Source: Candidatus Hydrothermota bacterium (GTDB lineage Bacteria > Hydrothermota > Hydrothermia > UBA1063). From it: DNA of 7,334 nt. Positions 1 through 7,237 of this stretch are shown here, piece by piece (the first letter of the stretch is position 1; the number at the start of each line of letters is the position of its first letter). The notes beneath the pieces were generated by a model. It had not been told where the DNA came from and ran no database searches. It saw nothing but the letters and a program-made list of their open reading frames with translations. The translations under genes were made by a program, and so were the position numbers. Where the stretch lies: the NCBI GenBank assembly GCA_003644895.1, contig QNDO01000071.1:1-7334 (forward strand). Reading direction: 5' to 3'.

Positions 1-671
1 GCAAGATTTATGAATAGAACCGATCTTTCAATTGCTCCTGTGGCTTTGAAATCATTAATGAAGAATTCAGCTTCCTCAAAAGTAATTCCCATGGCTGCAA
101 ATACCACTGCAAAACTCTCTCCTTCACCCCTTACCTCAGCCTGTCGGGCAATCTGAGCTGCAAGCCTATTATGTGGCAATCCAGAACCCGAAAAAATGGG
201 GAGTTTCTGACCTCTAACCAGAGTATTCAAGCCATCTATTGCAGAAATCCCTGTTTGAATAAACTCATTGGGATAATCTCTGGCGTATGGATTTATGGGG
301 GCACCATTTATATCTGCCATTTCTTCAGGGATTATCTCCGCTCCTCCATCCTTGGGCCGCCCAAGACCATCAAATACACGACCAAGCATATCCAGGGAGA
401 GGGGTATCTCGATACCTTTGGCGAGAAATCTTACTGTGGTTTTAGGGATGTCGATACCTGTGGTTCCTTCAAAGACCTGCAAAAGAGCTTTTTCCTCTTC
501 TACCTGAAGAACCTGCCCTTTTCTTATTTCTCCATTTGGAAGCTCAATTTCAACCAGTTCCCCATATTTAATCTCCGGTACTCCCTCAACAAGTAAAAGG
601 GGACCGGAAATATCCGCAATGGTGCTGTATTTAGTTAATCTCTTCTTAAGCAGCGATTTTTCCAATTTCAT
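1..671 (-). CDS. atpB: V/A-type ATPase subunit B (non-catalytic head subunit), 3' part missing
   Basis: Subunit B alternates with A in the cytoplasmic A3B3 head; it does not hydrolyse ATP but helps form the nucleotide sites. The window shows codons 1-223 of an expected roughly 460, open without a stop to the edge. The N-terminal beta-barrel region (about residues 12-85) contains LTKYSTIADISGPLL, followed by RVFDGLGRP near 98-106. Where a catalytic subunit has a P-loop, this protein reads FSGSGLPHN (160-168), the hallmark of the non-catalytic B subunit. The start is the ATG at 669-671: it has AAGGAG at 679-684, 7 nt upstream, and no better in-frame start precedes the conserved LTKYS. This start lies inside the end of A, giving a 26-nt overlap that suggests coupled translation. 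The arginine supplied to the catalytic site would lie in the missing C-terminal half. Identity is very secure. Confidence 0.97.
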   Translation of the reverse strand, partial: MKLEKSLLKKRLTKYSTIADISGPLLLVEGVPEIKYGELVEIELPNGEIRKGQVLQVEEEKALLQVFEGTTGIDIPKTTVRFLAKGIEIPLSLDMLGRVFDGLGRPKDGGAEIIPEEMADINGAPINPYARDYPNEFIQTGISAIDGLNTLVRGQKLPIFSGSGLPHNRLAAQIARQAEVRGEGESFAVVFAAMGITFEEAEFFINDFKATGAIERSVLFINL

Positions 672-2400
672 CTTCTATCTCCTTGGTTAATTTTTCAATC
701 TGATCTATTTTCTCCTCAGGGATATATCTCATTCTTGCAACCCTTTCCCAGATCTCCGATTCTTTAAGTTTTTTCACAGTTACGCCTCTCTGCAAAGCTG
801 TCTGGCAAACATCATAAAGCTTCATAATGGCCTTCAGCATCAGGTACTGTTTCTTTATTGATGCATAGGTATCCACTTCATGGAATGCATTTTGATGGAG
901 AAAGTCCTCCCTTATGCTTCTTGCAATTTCGAGCAGTAACTGATCTTCCTGTGAGAGTGCCTCTGCACCCACAAGTCTCACAATCTCTTCCAGTTCTGCT
1001 TCCTTTTCCAGTATTTTCATTGCCTCAAGAGACATCTCAGAAAATTCCGGTGAAATCTTTTCATCAAAATACTTCCTAAGGGTTTCCCTGTAAAGAGAAT
1101 AACTGGTCAGCCAGTTAATTGCAGGGAAATGCCGTCTGTAAGCAAGTTTATCATCAAGACTCCAGAAGACCTTTACTACCCTCAGTGTGGCCTGAACTAC
1201 AGGGTCAGACAGGTCTCCTCCAGGAGGAGAAACTGCACCAATAACAGTTAGAGCACCTTCTCTTCCATCTTTTCCAAGACATTTAACCCGTCCTGCTCTT
1301 TCATAAAATGATGCAACACGGGCTGCCAGGTATGCAGGGTATCCTTCTTCACCGGGCATTTCTTCAAGTCTGCCTGAAATCTCCCTCATTGCCTCTGCCC
1401 ATCTTGATGTAGAATCTGCCATGAGAGCCACCGAATATCCCATATCCCTAAAATATTCTGCTATCGTGATACCGGTGTATACTGAAGCCTCTCTGGCTGC
1501 CACAGGCATATTGGAGGTATTTGCCACGAGCACTGTTCTCTTCATCAAAGGTTCTCCGGTACGGGGATCCTTTAATTCTGGAAATTCTATAAGTACATCT
1601 GTCATCTCATTTCCTCTCTCACCACACCCTATGTAAACCACAATATCTGCGTCTGACCATTTTGCAAGCTGATGTTGGATCACTGTTTTTCCAGAACCAA
1701 ATGGGCCGGGTACACAGGCAGTTCCACCTTTGGAAACGGGGAAGAAGGTATCGATAATTCTCTGACCCGTAACCATTGGAATATCAGGAAGTAGCTTTTC
1801 CTTGTAAGGACGTGGTTTTCTCACAGGCCATTTCTGCATCATAATTATATCCACAACCTTTCCATCTGGGGACTTGATTCTGGCAACAGTATCTTCTACT
1901 GTAAAGAGGCCCTCTTTAATTTCTACAATTTCACCAGAAATACCAGGAGGAACCATTATCTTATGTTTTACCAGAGTGGTTTCCTGTACCTCACCTATAA
2001 TATCTCCCTCTTCTACATATTCACCCTTTTTAACAAGAGGCTTAAAATCCCACTTCTTGTCCCGTGGTAGTGCAGGAATCATTATCCCCCTGGTTATGAA
2101 ATCTCCTGCAGCCTCTCTAATCTTATCCAGTGGTCTTTCTATCCCGTCAAAAATAGACTCTATAAGGCCCGGCCCGAGCTCAACAGAAAGTGGCATTCCT
2201 GTCCCAAAAACCGGGTCTCCTGGGCCAATACCACTGGTTTCTTCGTAAACCTGTATGGAGGCTCTATCCCCCCTCAGTTCAATAATTTCTCCAAGAAGTT
2301 TTTGCTCACCAACATAGGCAACATCATACATTCTCGAACCAGACATACCTTCAGCAACCACAAGCGGTCCTGAAACTTTGACAATTCTGCCTTCTTTCAT
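646..2400 (-). CDS. atpA: V/A-type ATPase catalytic subunit A
   Basis: This is the catalytic subunit of the A3B3 head, coupling ATP hydrolysis or synthesis to rotation of the central shaft. Its 584 residues match the family's usual length. In order it shows an N-terminal beta-barrel (about 1-70), the A-specific bulge domain (about 115-185, with the WDFKPLVKKGEYVEEGD stretch), a nucleotide-binding core and a helical C-terminal domain (from about 440). The P-loop GPFGSGKT is at 232-239 (K238, T239). The catalytic glutamate is E261 in GERGNE, and the Walker B aspartate is D329 in ALMADSTSRW. SPPGGDLSDP at 391-400 is also typical. The start ATG at 2398-2400 has AGGAGGT at 2406-2412, with 10 nt separating it from the F stop codon. 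No intein interrupts the P-loop, as happens in some archaeal homologues. All catalytic residues visible to me are intact. Confidence 0.98.
   Translation of the reverse strand: MKEGRIVKVSGPLVVAEGMSGSRMYDVAYVGEQKLLGEIIELRGDRASIQVYEETSGIGPGDPVFGTGMPLSVELGPGLIESIFDGIERPLDKIREAAGDFITRGIMIPALPRDKKWDFKPLVKKGEYVEEGDIIGEVQETTLVKHKIMVPPGISGEIVEIKEGLFTVEDTVARIKSPDGKVVDIIMMQKWPVRKPRPYKEKLLPDIPMVTGQRIIDTFFPVSKGGTACVPGPFGSGKTVIQHQLAKWSDADIVVYIGCGERGNEMTDVLIEFPELKDPRTGEPLMKRTVLVANTSNMPVAAREASVYTGITIAEYFRDMGYSVALMADSTSRWAEAMREISGRLEEMPGEEGYPAYLAARVASFYERAGRVKCLGKDGREGALTVIGAVSPPGGDLSDPVVQATLRVVKVFWSLDDKLAYRRHFPAINWLTSYSLYRETLRKYFDEKISPEFSEMSLEAMKILEKEAELEEIVRLVGAEALSQEDQLLLEIARSIREDFLHQNAFHEVDTYASIKKQYLMLKAIMKLYDVCQTALQRGVTVKKLKESEIWERVARMRYIPEEKIDQIEKLTKEIEDEIGKIAA
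679..684 (-). promoter_or_regulatory. Ribosome binding site for B, inside the A coding region
   Basis: AAGGAG lies 7 nt upstream of the B start ATG and within the last codons of A. It decides the start of B at 671 and shows that B initiation can occur independently although the genes overlap by 26 nt. Confidence 0.75.
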
Positions 2401-2410
2401 CTTCTACCTC

Positions 2411-2719
2411 CTAAAAAATATCTGCTCCAATGGCCTTCTTTATTATCTCTCTTATTCTCTCCAGGGCTTCTCCCTTGGATCCAACTGCCCCTGGTATCGC
2501 TATAATTGCAGGGGTTACTTCCTCTCTATATTCATCAAGGAGATCCTTAAGATCTCCATAAAACTCCTCTTCAACAAAAATTAAGCCGAATCCTTCTCTC
2601 ACCAGCTGTTCAATGGATTCCCTTGTCTCTTTGGAATTATTGCACTGTACAGTATGAAGCCCAATTGCTCTGAATGGGAATACCGTCTCATATCTGCCTA
2701 CACACGCTATATTCCTCAT
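2411..2719 (-). CDS. atpF: V/A-type ATPase subunit F (central stalk)
   Basis: Subunit F is a small cytoplasmic protein that binds subunit D in the rotating central shaft and modulates ATPase activity. The 102-residue length is typical. It opens with a beta strand and glycine turn (IACVGRYETVFPFRAIGL), has the central strand GLIFVEEEF, and then the PAIIAIPG strand and turn near 71-78, followed by an amphipathic C-terminal helix (GEALERIREIIKKAIG). This is the expected Rossmann-like fold with an extendable C-terminal helix. The ATG start overlaps the TGA of C by 4 nt (ATGA), and GGAGGT sits about 6 nt upstream inside the end of C. Its place between C and A is the usual one. In Enterococcus nomenclature this subunit is called NtpG. 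Confidence 0.95.
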   Translation of the reverse strand: MRNIACVGRYETVFPFRAIGLHTVQCNNSKETRESIEQLVREGFGLIFVEEEFYGDLKDLLDEYREEVTPAIIAIPGAVGSKGEALERIREIIKKAIGADIF

Positions 2720-3738
2720 CCCACAACCTCCGGAATTCTCTCCTGGATTAGCTCCTTAGGAATCCCGTTTATTTTGCCAACCATAATCATTCTGAGTATT
2801 CTTATCTCGTTTCGTTTGGAATAAAAGTATCCAAGAAGAGGCTCAGGACCAAGATCTTTTTTTCGAGTTTCTCTCACAAATCCTACCAGATAAGACTCAA
2901 TATCCTTCTCCAGTTTGATGAAACTTCCATTCTTTTGATAATAACTGTATCCTGGAGCAAGAACAGGGTAATAGGGTGTAAGTTTAATTTCCTGCAACAG
3001 AGAATTGGAATCCGCTATTTCTAAGAAAATCTCTTCTCCAAGAAATCCTCCAGGTAAGATAGAATATTTTAACATATCCTTCCTTTCTATTCTTTCCAGT
3101 CTCAATAAGGTCAAGAAATTTTTGAGGTCTACTTGCAATTTGTGATAATTCCTTATAAAGTCACTTTCACTACATGTGGTATAATATTTAAAGGTATCCC
3201 TATCAATGGAGAGATCAATCCATTGAGGGTCTTTTCGCTCATAATAATTTTCTATGGCATTGAGAACCGCGTCTTTCAGACAGGTTGGAAGCAAATCGAA
3301 TTCTTCATTTTCGAATATTGTCTTTAAAACTTTTGGTTCTATAGCACCAAAAGAGGAAAGAGCAAAATCAAATTCCTTCTCGGAAATAAAAGCTTTGACT
3401 AGAACCCTAATATTGTGAAAATCGTAATAATAACGTGTATCTACCTTGATATATTCATCTACGGCAAGTTCATCCAGAAGTTCATATATCCTCTGGAGCT
3501 CTTTCTTTAGCATTATTTCAAAATCAGAAGGCGCGTGTATCTCATTGAGGTATTTTCCATAATCCGTATCCTGCAGTGCCTTGAACACCTCCTCTATATC
3601 TTTTAGAACCAGGAGTCTGTCTATTTTCACTTTGTCCAGCAAGCGTGTCTCTAATGCTCTGACGAGACCACACGCATAGGCGTATTCAGTGTTTTCAACG
3701 CCAAATTCCGGATATCTTGTAAATGGTAGTCTAATCAT
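2716..3738 (-). CDS. atpC: V/A-type ATPase subunit C (shaft-to-ring connector, homologue of eukaryotic subunit d)
   Basis: Subunit C is an all-helical funnel that sits on the K ring and receives the D/F shaft, so that rotation is passed to the membrane. The 340-residue length is close to the family norm. The sequence is mostly charged amphipathic helix with no membrane segments. The C-terminal stretch at 310-340 (NEIRILRMIMVGKINGIPKE) is the family signature, and an early ALETRLLD helix precedes it as expected. The ATG at 3736-3738 lies inside the end of E, an 8-nt overlap. No Shine-Dalgarno sequence is visible at the proper distance; the nearest, GAGGT, ends 17 nt upstream. C is therefore probably translated by coupling to E. 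Identity is secure from signature and position. Confidence 0.95.
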   Translation of the reverse strand: MIRLPFTRYPEFGVENTEYAYACGLVRALETRLLDKVKIDRLLVLKDIEEVFKALQDTDYGKYLNEIHAPSDFEIMLKKELQRIYELLDELAVDEYIKVDTRYYYDFHNIRVLVKAFISEKEFDFALSSFGAIEPKVLKTIFENEEFDLLPTCLKDAVLNAIENYYERKDPQWIDLSIDRDTFKYYTTCSESDFIRNYHKLQVDLKNFLTLLRLERIERKDMLKYSILPGGFLGEEIFLEIADSNSLLQEIKLTPYYPVLAPGYSYYQKNGSFIKLEKDIESYLVGFVRETRKKDLGPEPLLGYFYSKRNEIRILRMIMVGKINGIPKELIQERIPEVVG

Positions 3739-4306
3739 GGAATAGTATCTTACTGACCTCTACTTCAGTTTCTTCTTTAATTATCTCCATAATTCTGGGC
3801 ATTGAGGCGTCGATTTCTCTTTTTTTCGACTTGAGTAAGAATCCACCTTCTATATCAGCTTTTCTCTCAGAAATCCTGAGATTCCATTTCTTTTCTCTAT
3901 TTATTTTAATGATAAAATCTTTTGTAATTCTTTCGTCATTCTTGGGAAGAATTATTTCCTCATCTCCTTTCTCTACCAAAAGCTCAAGGAGAAATTTTAT
4001 CAGCTCAAGATAATGCTCCGATCCCCTCAAACTGGTAAAAGCTTCTTTATAAACCTCGTCCAGTATCTGACGTTTCTTCTTCAGTAATTGAGCATTAAGT
4101 TCAATTTTCTTGGCACCAATGAAACTGCGCACTCTGGCCTCTTTTAATTTTTCTTTCTCTTCTTCCGCCCTTTTTAAAATCTCTTCGCTTTTTTTTCGTG
4201 CTTCTTGAAGAATTTCTTCTCTTTTCTTTTCTGCTTCGCCGATAATCTCTTTTCTCTTTTTCTCAGCATCCTTCTTGATTTTCTCTATTATCCTTTCCAG
4301 AGCCAA
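3731..4306 (-). CDS. atpE: V/A-type ATPase subunit E (peripheral stalk)
   Basis: Subunit E pairs with the H/G-type subunit as a peripheral stalk that stops the A3B3 head turning with the rotor. Its 191 residues are typical. The first 75 or so form a continuous, highly charged coiled coil with repeated AEKKREEIL / ARKKSEEIL / AEEEKEKL blocks, consistent with the right-handed coil known for E/G stalks. The C-terminal part (about 85-191) is a globular domain with alternating helices and strands (EEIILPKNDERIT, DIEGGFLLKSKKREIDASM) that binds the top of the head. The start is TTG at 4304-4306, supported by AAGGAGG at 4314-4320 and by the family-like N-terminus MALERIIEKI; no nearby ATG fits. It begins 12 nt after the K stop and overlaps C by 8 nt. 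Confidence 0.96.
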   Translation of the reverse strand: MALERIIEKIKKDAEKKRKEIIGEAEKKREEILQEARKKSEEILKRAEEEKEKLKEARVRSFIGAKKIELNAQLLKKKRQILDEVYKEAFTSLRGSEHYLELIKFLLELLVEKGDEEIILPKNDERITKDFIIKINREKKWNLRISERKADIEGGFLLKSKKREIDASMPRIMEIIKEETEVEVSKILFHD

Positions 4307-4313
4307 GTGAGCT

Positions 4314-4320
4314 CCTCCTT
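4314..4320 (-). promoter_or_regulatory. Ribosome binding site for E, overlapping the K stop codon
   Basis: AAGGAGG overlaps the TAA stop of K (4319-4321) and lies 7 nt before the TTG start of E. It decides the unusual TTG start. Confidence 0.75.
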
Positions 4321-4789
4321 AGAGTTTAATTCCATTAAGGATAAAAATGGTGGTGAGCAGACCGAGAACAGCATAGGTCTCCACCATAGCACCATATATC
4401 ACAGGTTTCATAGAAGCCTCGGGCTTCTTTGCCGTCATCTCCACACCTGCTGTACATACCTTTCCCTGAAAGATCGCTGAAAAATAACCAAGAAAGATTA
4501 TAGGCACTGCTGCAAGGAGAATCTGAAGTCCTGTAACTACATCAACCATTTTAGGTTCACCAAGAAGACCAACTTTGAGAATTATGAAAAGTGCAGCTAT
4601 AAAACCGTAGAAGCCCTGAGTTCCTGGAAGTGCAACAAGAAGGAAAAGCTTACCAAATTTATCGGGGTCTTCTGCAAGCACACCAGCAGCAGCTCTTCCC
4701 GCAGTCCCTACACCAATAGCTGAACCAACCCCGGGAAGAAATGCAGCAAGTCCTGCACCTATTATCGCAAGCCAAAGTCCTGTACTCAC
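4319..4789 (-). CDS. ntpK: V/A-type ATPase subunit K (membrane rotor ring proteolipid, predicted Na+-binding)
   Basis: Subunit K forms the membrane ring that carries ions between the two half-channels of subunit I. The 156-residue protein has four membrane helices (about 4-38, 45-75, 86-118, 127-154) from a duplicated hairpin, the 16-kDa form seen in Enterococcus hirae NtpK and eukaryotic V-ATPases. The ion-carrying carboxylate is E137 in the fourth helix (GAMVETYA); the matching place in helix 2 is Q58. The known NtpK Na+ ligands L61, T64, Q65, Q110 and E139, plus Y68, align with L54, T57, Q58, Q108, E137 and Y61 here, so Na+ specificity is inferred. The start is GTG at 4787-4789, preceded by GGAGGT and overlapping the TGA of I by 4 nt. 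Confidence 0.97.
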   Translation of the reverse strand: MSTGLWLAIIGAGLAAFLPGVGSAIGVGTAGRAAAGVLAEDPDKFGKLFLLVALPGTQGFYGFIAALFIILKVGLLGEPKMVDVVTGLQILLAAVPIIFLGYFSAIFQGKVCTAGVEMTAKKPEASMKPVIYGAMVETYAVLGLLTTIFILNGIKL

Positions 4790-6774
4790 TTTTTTACCTC
4801 CTTTTTGTTAATTTTTATCTTATTTGAAACAATCTCGGTATAGGCTCCCTCCCAGCCGAATGGCTTGAAGGGTTTACCTCCATTTTCATAAAACTTTGTG
4901 AAAAACTCAACATATTGCAATCTTAAGCTGTGTACAAATGCTCCCATTACATTGACAAATATGCTGAAAAGATGACCAAAAACAAATAGCAGTGGTGCAA
5001 GTATAAATCCAAGAATAGGTATATGGAAGACCTGTATTGTTAGAATATTCACTGCCATGGCAATACCAGCTGTTACCAGTCCTAAGGCCATTAACCTAAC
5101 ATAGGATAAAAGGTCTCCGATAAAACTTATACCCCCATACACATTATAAAGCCCCTTAACTAGTTTGATCAGGAAGTTTTTGCTCCTTCCTCCACTGAAC
5201 AGAACCAGTAAAGCCAGGGCTATAATTATAATATAAAGAGATACCATATCGAGAATCGGAGATGCAATATTCTTGGCAAGTACTCCCTTGTAAGCAAGGC
5301 CTAAGAGAATAAAAATCCATGCAATTTCGTTAGAAATTCCTCCTAATATATCTCCATCCCTGATTCTCTTATAGGCCCCAACGCCGAGACCGAAGAGAAT
5401 CTGAATGAATCCAAGAGCAAGCGCCAGGGCAAAAAAGGTCATGGTTTCCTTTAGGGGGTCAAACCACATGAGTTTCTGTCTGACAGCTTCCAGCACACCC
5501 CAGTTAGCTCTTGCAGTAAAGTCTCCAAACCATCCTCCTGTTAATATACCAGCAAATATTGTAAAAAATCCGCCAACGAACAACATCCACATTAAACCGC
5601 GAGAGGCTTTGTATTTTTTCATCATGAAGTAGGATATAAGCATTAAGGCAATTCCATAACCTGCATCAGTGAGACATAGAGCAAAAAAGATGGAAAGGAA
5701 GGGGGCCATTATCACCGTGGGGTCTGGATCAGACTTCCCGGGCAATCCATAAAGCTTAACCAGTGAAGAGAAGGGCTCAAAGACTTTTTTATTTTCCAGG
5801 AGAACTGGTGCTTCTTCTCCGGGTTCAGGCTCAATCTCCTCAACATAAGCAGTATGAAATTTGCCGGCTACTTCCTTGAGTTTTTCGTAATCTTCAGTCC
5901 TCACCCACCCCTCGAGGATAACAGTATTTCTTGTCTTTATGCCTTTATTATCTGCAAGCTTCAATTCCAGTAAATTTTTAAAATGGTCATAAAGCACAAG
6001 TAGTTTGTCAAATTCACGAGCTGCATCACTTATCATCTCATTTATATTTTGTTTCTCCTGCTCTATCTCCCTCAATCTAGAATCTATAGAGTCCAGGATG
6101 GAGGCTGGTTTTCCAGAATAGCCATGAAACTCCACCTGTTCAAATTCAGCTTCATATAACGCCTTCTTAGCTTCTTCCTCTTCCTCAAAAAGGTAAACCA
6201 CTATAAGATAAGCCTTTTTCCCATCATCATTTACAAGTTCAAATGCGACTGGCTTATCTTCAAGTTTACCAAGATTGCGAGAAGGTATTGTCCCTGGAAT
6301 TACATTTACATCCTTCGTAGGTTTAATTTCTTCCAGATTGCCCTCAAAATTGACCCATGGCAAAATAAAGGCTCTCTGAGCCAGCAAATTTGACTCCTCC
6401 ACGCCGATTCTGTTGAGTTCATCCTGAATAGTCTCAACTTTGAGAAGGAGAGAGGAAGCATCAACGCCCTCAATGGTTGCACGATAAAATTCCTCGCCCA
6501 CAGGTTTTTTGGCTTCAAATAATGAGTCTATAAAACTCTTACCACCTGAATAGGGCTCGAGAAATCGGATGGCATTCTCCAGTCTACGTAAAAGGTCTTC
6601 CAGCTGTGGTTCTTCTGTTAATTCTTCCTCGGTTATCTCAGTGAAGGCCTCTTTCAACTCCTCTTTAACTTCACTGATATGCACAATGGCCTCATCTTGC
6701 AAAAGTTTCAATAGTTCATCCTTCTCATCTCTATGGACATAAAGATTTATCTTCTTTAAAAAGGCTTTTGCCAT
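4786..6774 (-). CDS. ntpI: V/A-type ATPase subunit I (membrane stator, homologue of eukaryotic subunit a)
   Basis: Subunit I holds the two ion half-channels beside the K ring and anchors the peripheral stalks. The 662-residue length is normal. Residues 1 to about 350 are a hydrophilic cytoplasmic arm with alternating coiled-coil and globular parts (coil around 225-275). The rest has about eight membrane segments, roughly 354-385, 394-414, 443-465, 482-501, 508-526, 550-578, 582-605 and 600-622. R560 in LLSYVRLMALGL corresponds to the essential arginine of the family (R735 in yeast Vph1). R618 in FVHSLRLQYVEFF matches the second one (R799), followed by the typical KFYENGGKPFKPF end. The ATG starts 1 nt after the stop of H, with no visible Shine-Dalgarno sequence, so termination-reinitiation is likely. 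The TGA overlaps the K start. Confidence 0.97.
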   Translation of the reverse strand: MAKAFLKKINLYVHRDEKDELLKLLQDEAIVHISEVKEELKEAFTEITEEELTEEPQLEDLLRRLENAIRFLEPYSGGKSFIDSLFEAKKPVGEEFYRATIEGVDASSLLLKVETIQDELNRIGVEESNLLAQRAFILPWVNFEGNLEEIKPTKDVNVIPGTIPSRNLGKLEDKPVAFELVNDDGKKAYLIVVYLFEEEEEAKKALYEAEFEQVEFHGYSGKPASILDSIDSRLREIEQEKQNINEMISDAAREFDKLLVLYDHFKNLLELKLADNKGIKTRNTVILEGWVRTEDYEKLKEVAGKFHTAYVEEIEPEPGEEAPVLLENKKVFEPFSSLVKLYGLPGKSDPDPTVIMAPFLSIFFALCLTDAGYGIALMLISYFMMKKYKASRGLMWMLFVGGFFTIFAGILTGGWFGDFTARANWGVLEAVRQKLMWFDPLKETMTFFALALALGFIQILFGLGVGAYKRIRDGDILGGISNEIAWIFILLGLAYKGVLAKNIASPILDMVSLYIIIIALALLVLFSGGRSKNFLIKLVKGLYNVYGGISFIGDLLSYVRLMALGLVTAGIAMAVNILTIQVFHIPILGFILAPLLFVFGHLFSIFVNVMGAFVHSLRLQYVEFFTKFYENGGKPFKPFGWEGAYTEIVSNKIKINKKEVKK
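4796..4801 (-). promoter_or_regulatory. Ribosome binding site for K, inside the end of I
   Basis: GGAGGT, within the longer AAGGAGGT, ends 6 nt before the GTG start of K and decides that non-ATG start. It lies in the last codons of I. Confidence 0.75.
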
Positions 6775-6775
6775 T

Positions 6776-7084
6776 TTATTTTATCTGTTTAAGAACATAC
6801 TCCACAGCCTTCTTTTTTCGCGTCTCAATATCTTTTTTTATTTTCATATCTAACTTCTTGTATTCTTCTTCCAGCTTTTTTAGATGAACCTCTGCTTCTT
6901 TCCGGGCTTCAGCATCAGCATTGAGAAGAATCTTTTTCCTTTTCTCCTGGGCTTCCTCCAGAATCTTTGAAGCTTCTTTATAAGCCTCCTGAATTATACT
7001 CTGGGATTCTTCCTGGGCTTTTTTGATAATCTCATCTGCCTGCTTTTCCGCTTCTTTTATTTTTTTAAGTACTTCCTGCTTCAT
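6776..7084 (-). CDS. ahaH: V/A-type ATPase subunit H (G-type coiled-coil subunit of the peripheral stalk)
   Basis: This 102-residue protein is almost entirely charged helix, rich in K, E, A and I, with repeated blocks such as AEKQADEIIKKAQEE, AYKEASKILEEAQEKRKKIL and ADAEARKEAEVHLKKL. There is no signal peptide or membrane segment. As first gene of the operon and immediately before I, it matches the AhaH/NtpF-type subunit, which pairs in parallel with subunit E to form the peripheral stalks. The spacing of small residues suits the right-handed coiled coil known for that pair. The ATG at 7082-7084 is preceded by a perfect AGGAGG at 7090-7095, 5 nt away. The low sequence complexity means that identity rests on composition plus position rather than on distinctive motifs. 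Confidence 0.9.
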   Translation of the reverse strand: MKQEVLKKIKEAEKQADEIIKKAQEESQSIIQEAYKEASKILEEAQEKRKKILLNADAEARKEAEVHLKKLEEEYKKLDMKIKKDIETRKKKAVEYVLKQIK

Positions 7085-7105
7085 TGGGGCCTCCTGTGAG
7101 GTTAA

Positions 7106-7134
7106 ATTTTATAGAGGCATGAAGGTTTTTTCAA
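7106..7134 (-). promoter_or_regulatory. Candidate sigma70-type promoter of the ATPase operon
   Basis: On the minus strand TTGAAA (7129-7134) is followed after exactly 17 nt by TAAAAT (7106-7111); each matches its consensus at five of six positions. Transcription would start near 7097-7099, giving a leader of only about 15 nt that barely contains the AGGAGG. The same stretch also reads TATAAAAT, which in an archaeon could act as a TATA box, but the strong ribosome binding site argues against a leaderless archaeal start. This is an inference from pattern only. Confidence 0.45.
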
Positions 7135-7143
7135 GGCTACGAA

Positions 7144-7171
7144 TTGCCCCATTAAAAATCTATACGAAATG
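7144..7171 (+). repeat. Upstream direct repeat, copy 1
   Basis: The unit is TTGCC-C-CATT-AAAAATCTATACGAAATG. It matches copy 2 (7179-7207) except for three substitutions and one missing T. Within it CCCATT (7148-7153) and AATGGG (7168-7173) form a perfect 6-bp inverted repeat around a 14-nt AT-rich centre, as in an operator dyad. It lies just upstream of the candidate -35 of the ATPase operon. Confidence 0.7.
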
Positions 7172-7178
7172 GGTATCG

Positions 7179-7207
7179 TTGCCTCATTTAAAAATCTACA
7201 CAAAATG
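7179..7207 (+). repeat. Upstream direct repeat, copy 2
   Basis: This is the second copy of the unit, beginning 35 bp after copy 1 and separated from it by 7 nt. Its ends CATTT (7185-7189) and AAATG (7203-7207) again form an inverted pair. The centre AAAAATCTACACAAAATG differs from copy 1 at two positions. It lies about 43 nt before the possible divergent start at 7250, so it could serve either transcription unit. Confidence 0.7.
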
Positions 7208-7237
7208 CATTACCCTCCTCTGTCTGAAGCAAGATAA

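Noticed and set aside
171..596. 141-codon plus-strand open frame, with a second plus-strand frame at 295-507
   Set aside because: Both lie antisense to subunit B, whose minus-strand frame is continuous and clearly conserved through this stretch. There is no ribosome binding site and no recognisable protein.
1680..1720. Intein at the P-loop of subunit A
   Set aside because: Some archaeal A subunits carry inteins here, but GPFGSGKT is uninterrupted and the protein has normal length.
1874..2248. 124-codon plus-strand open frame
   Set aside because: It is antisense to the bulge and N-terminal region of subunit A; its Ser/Pro/Ile-rich composition is the complement of A's codons.
6306..6518. 70-codon minus-strand open frame inside subunit I
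   Set aside because: It is an alternate frame within a continuous conserved gene and has no support of its own.
7144..7207. Start of a CRISPR array
   Set aside because: There are only two imperfect copies separated by 7 nt, far too short for a spacer.
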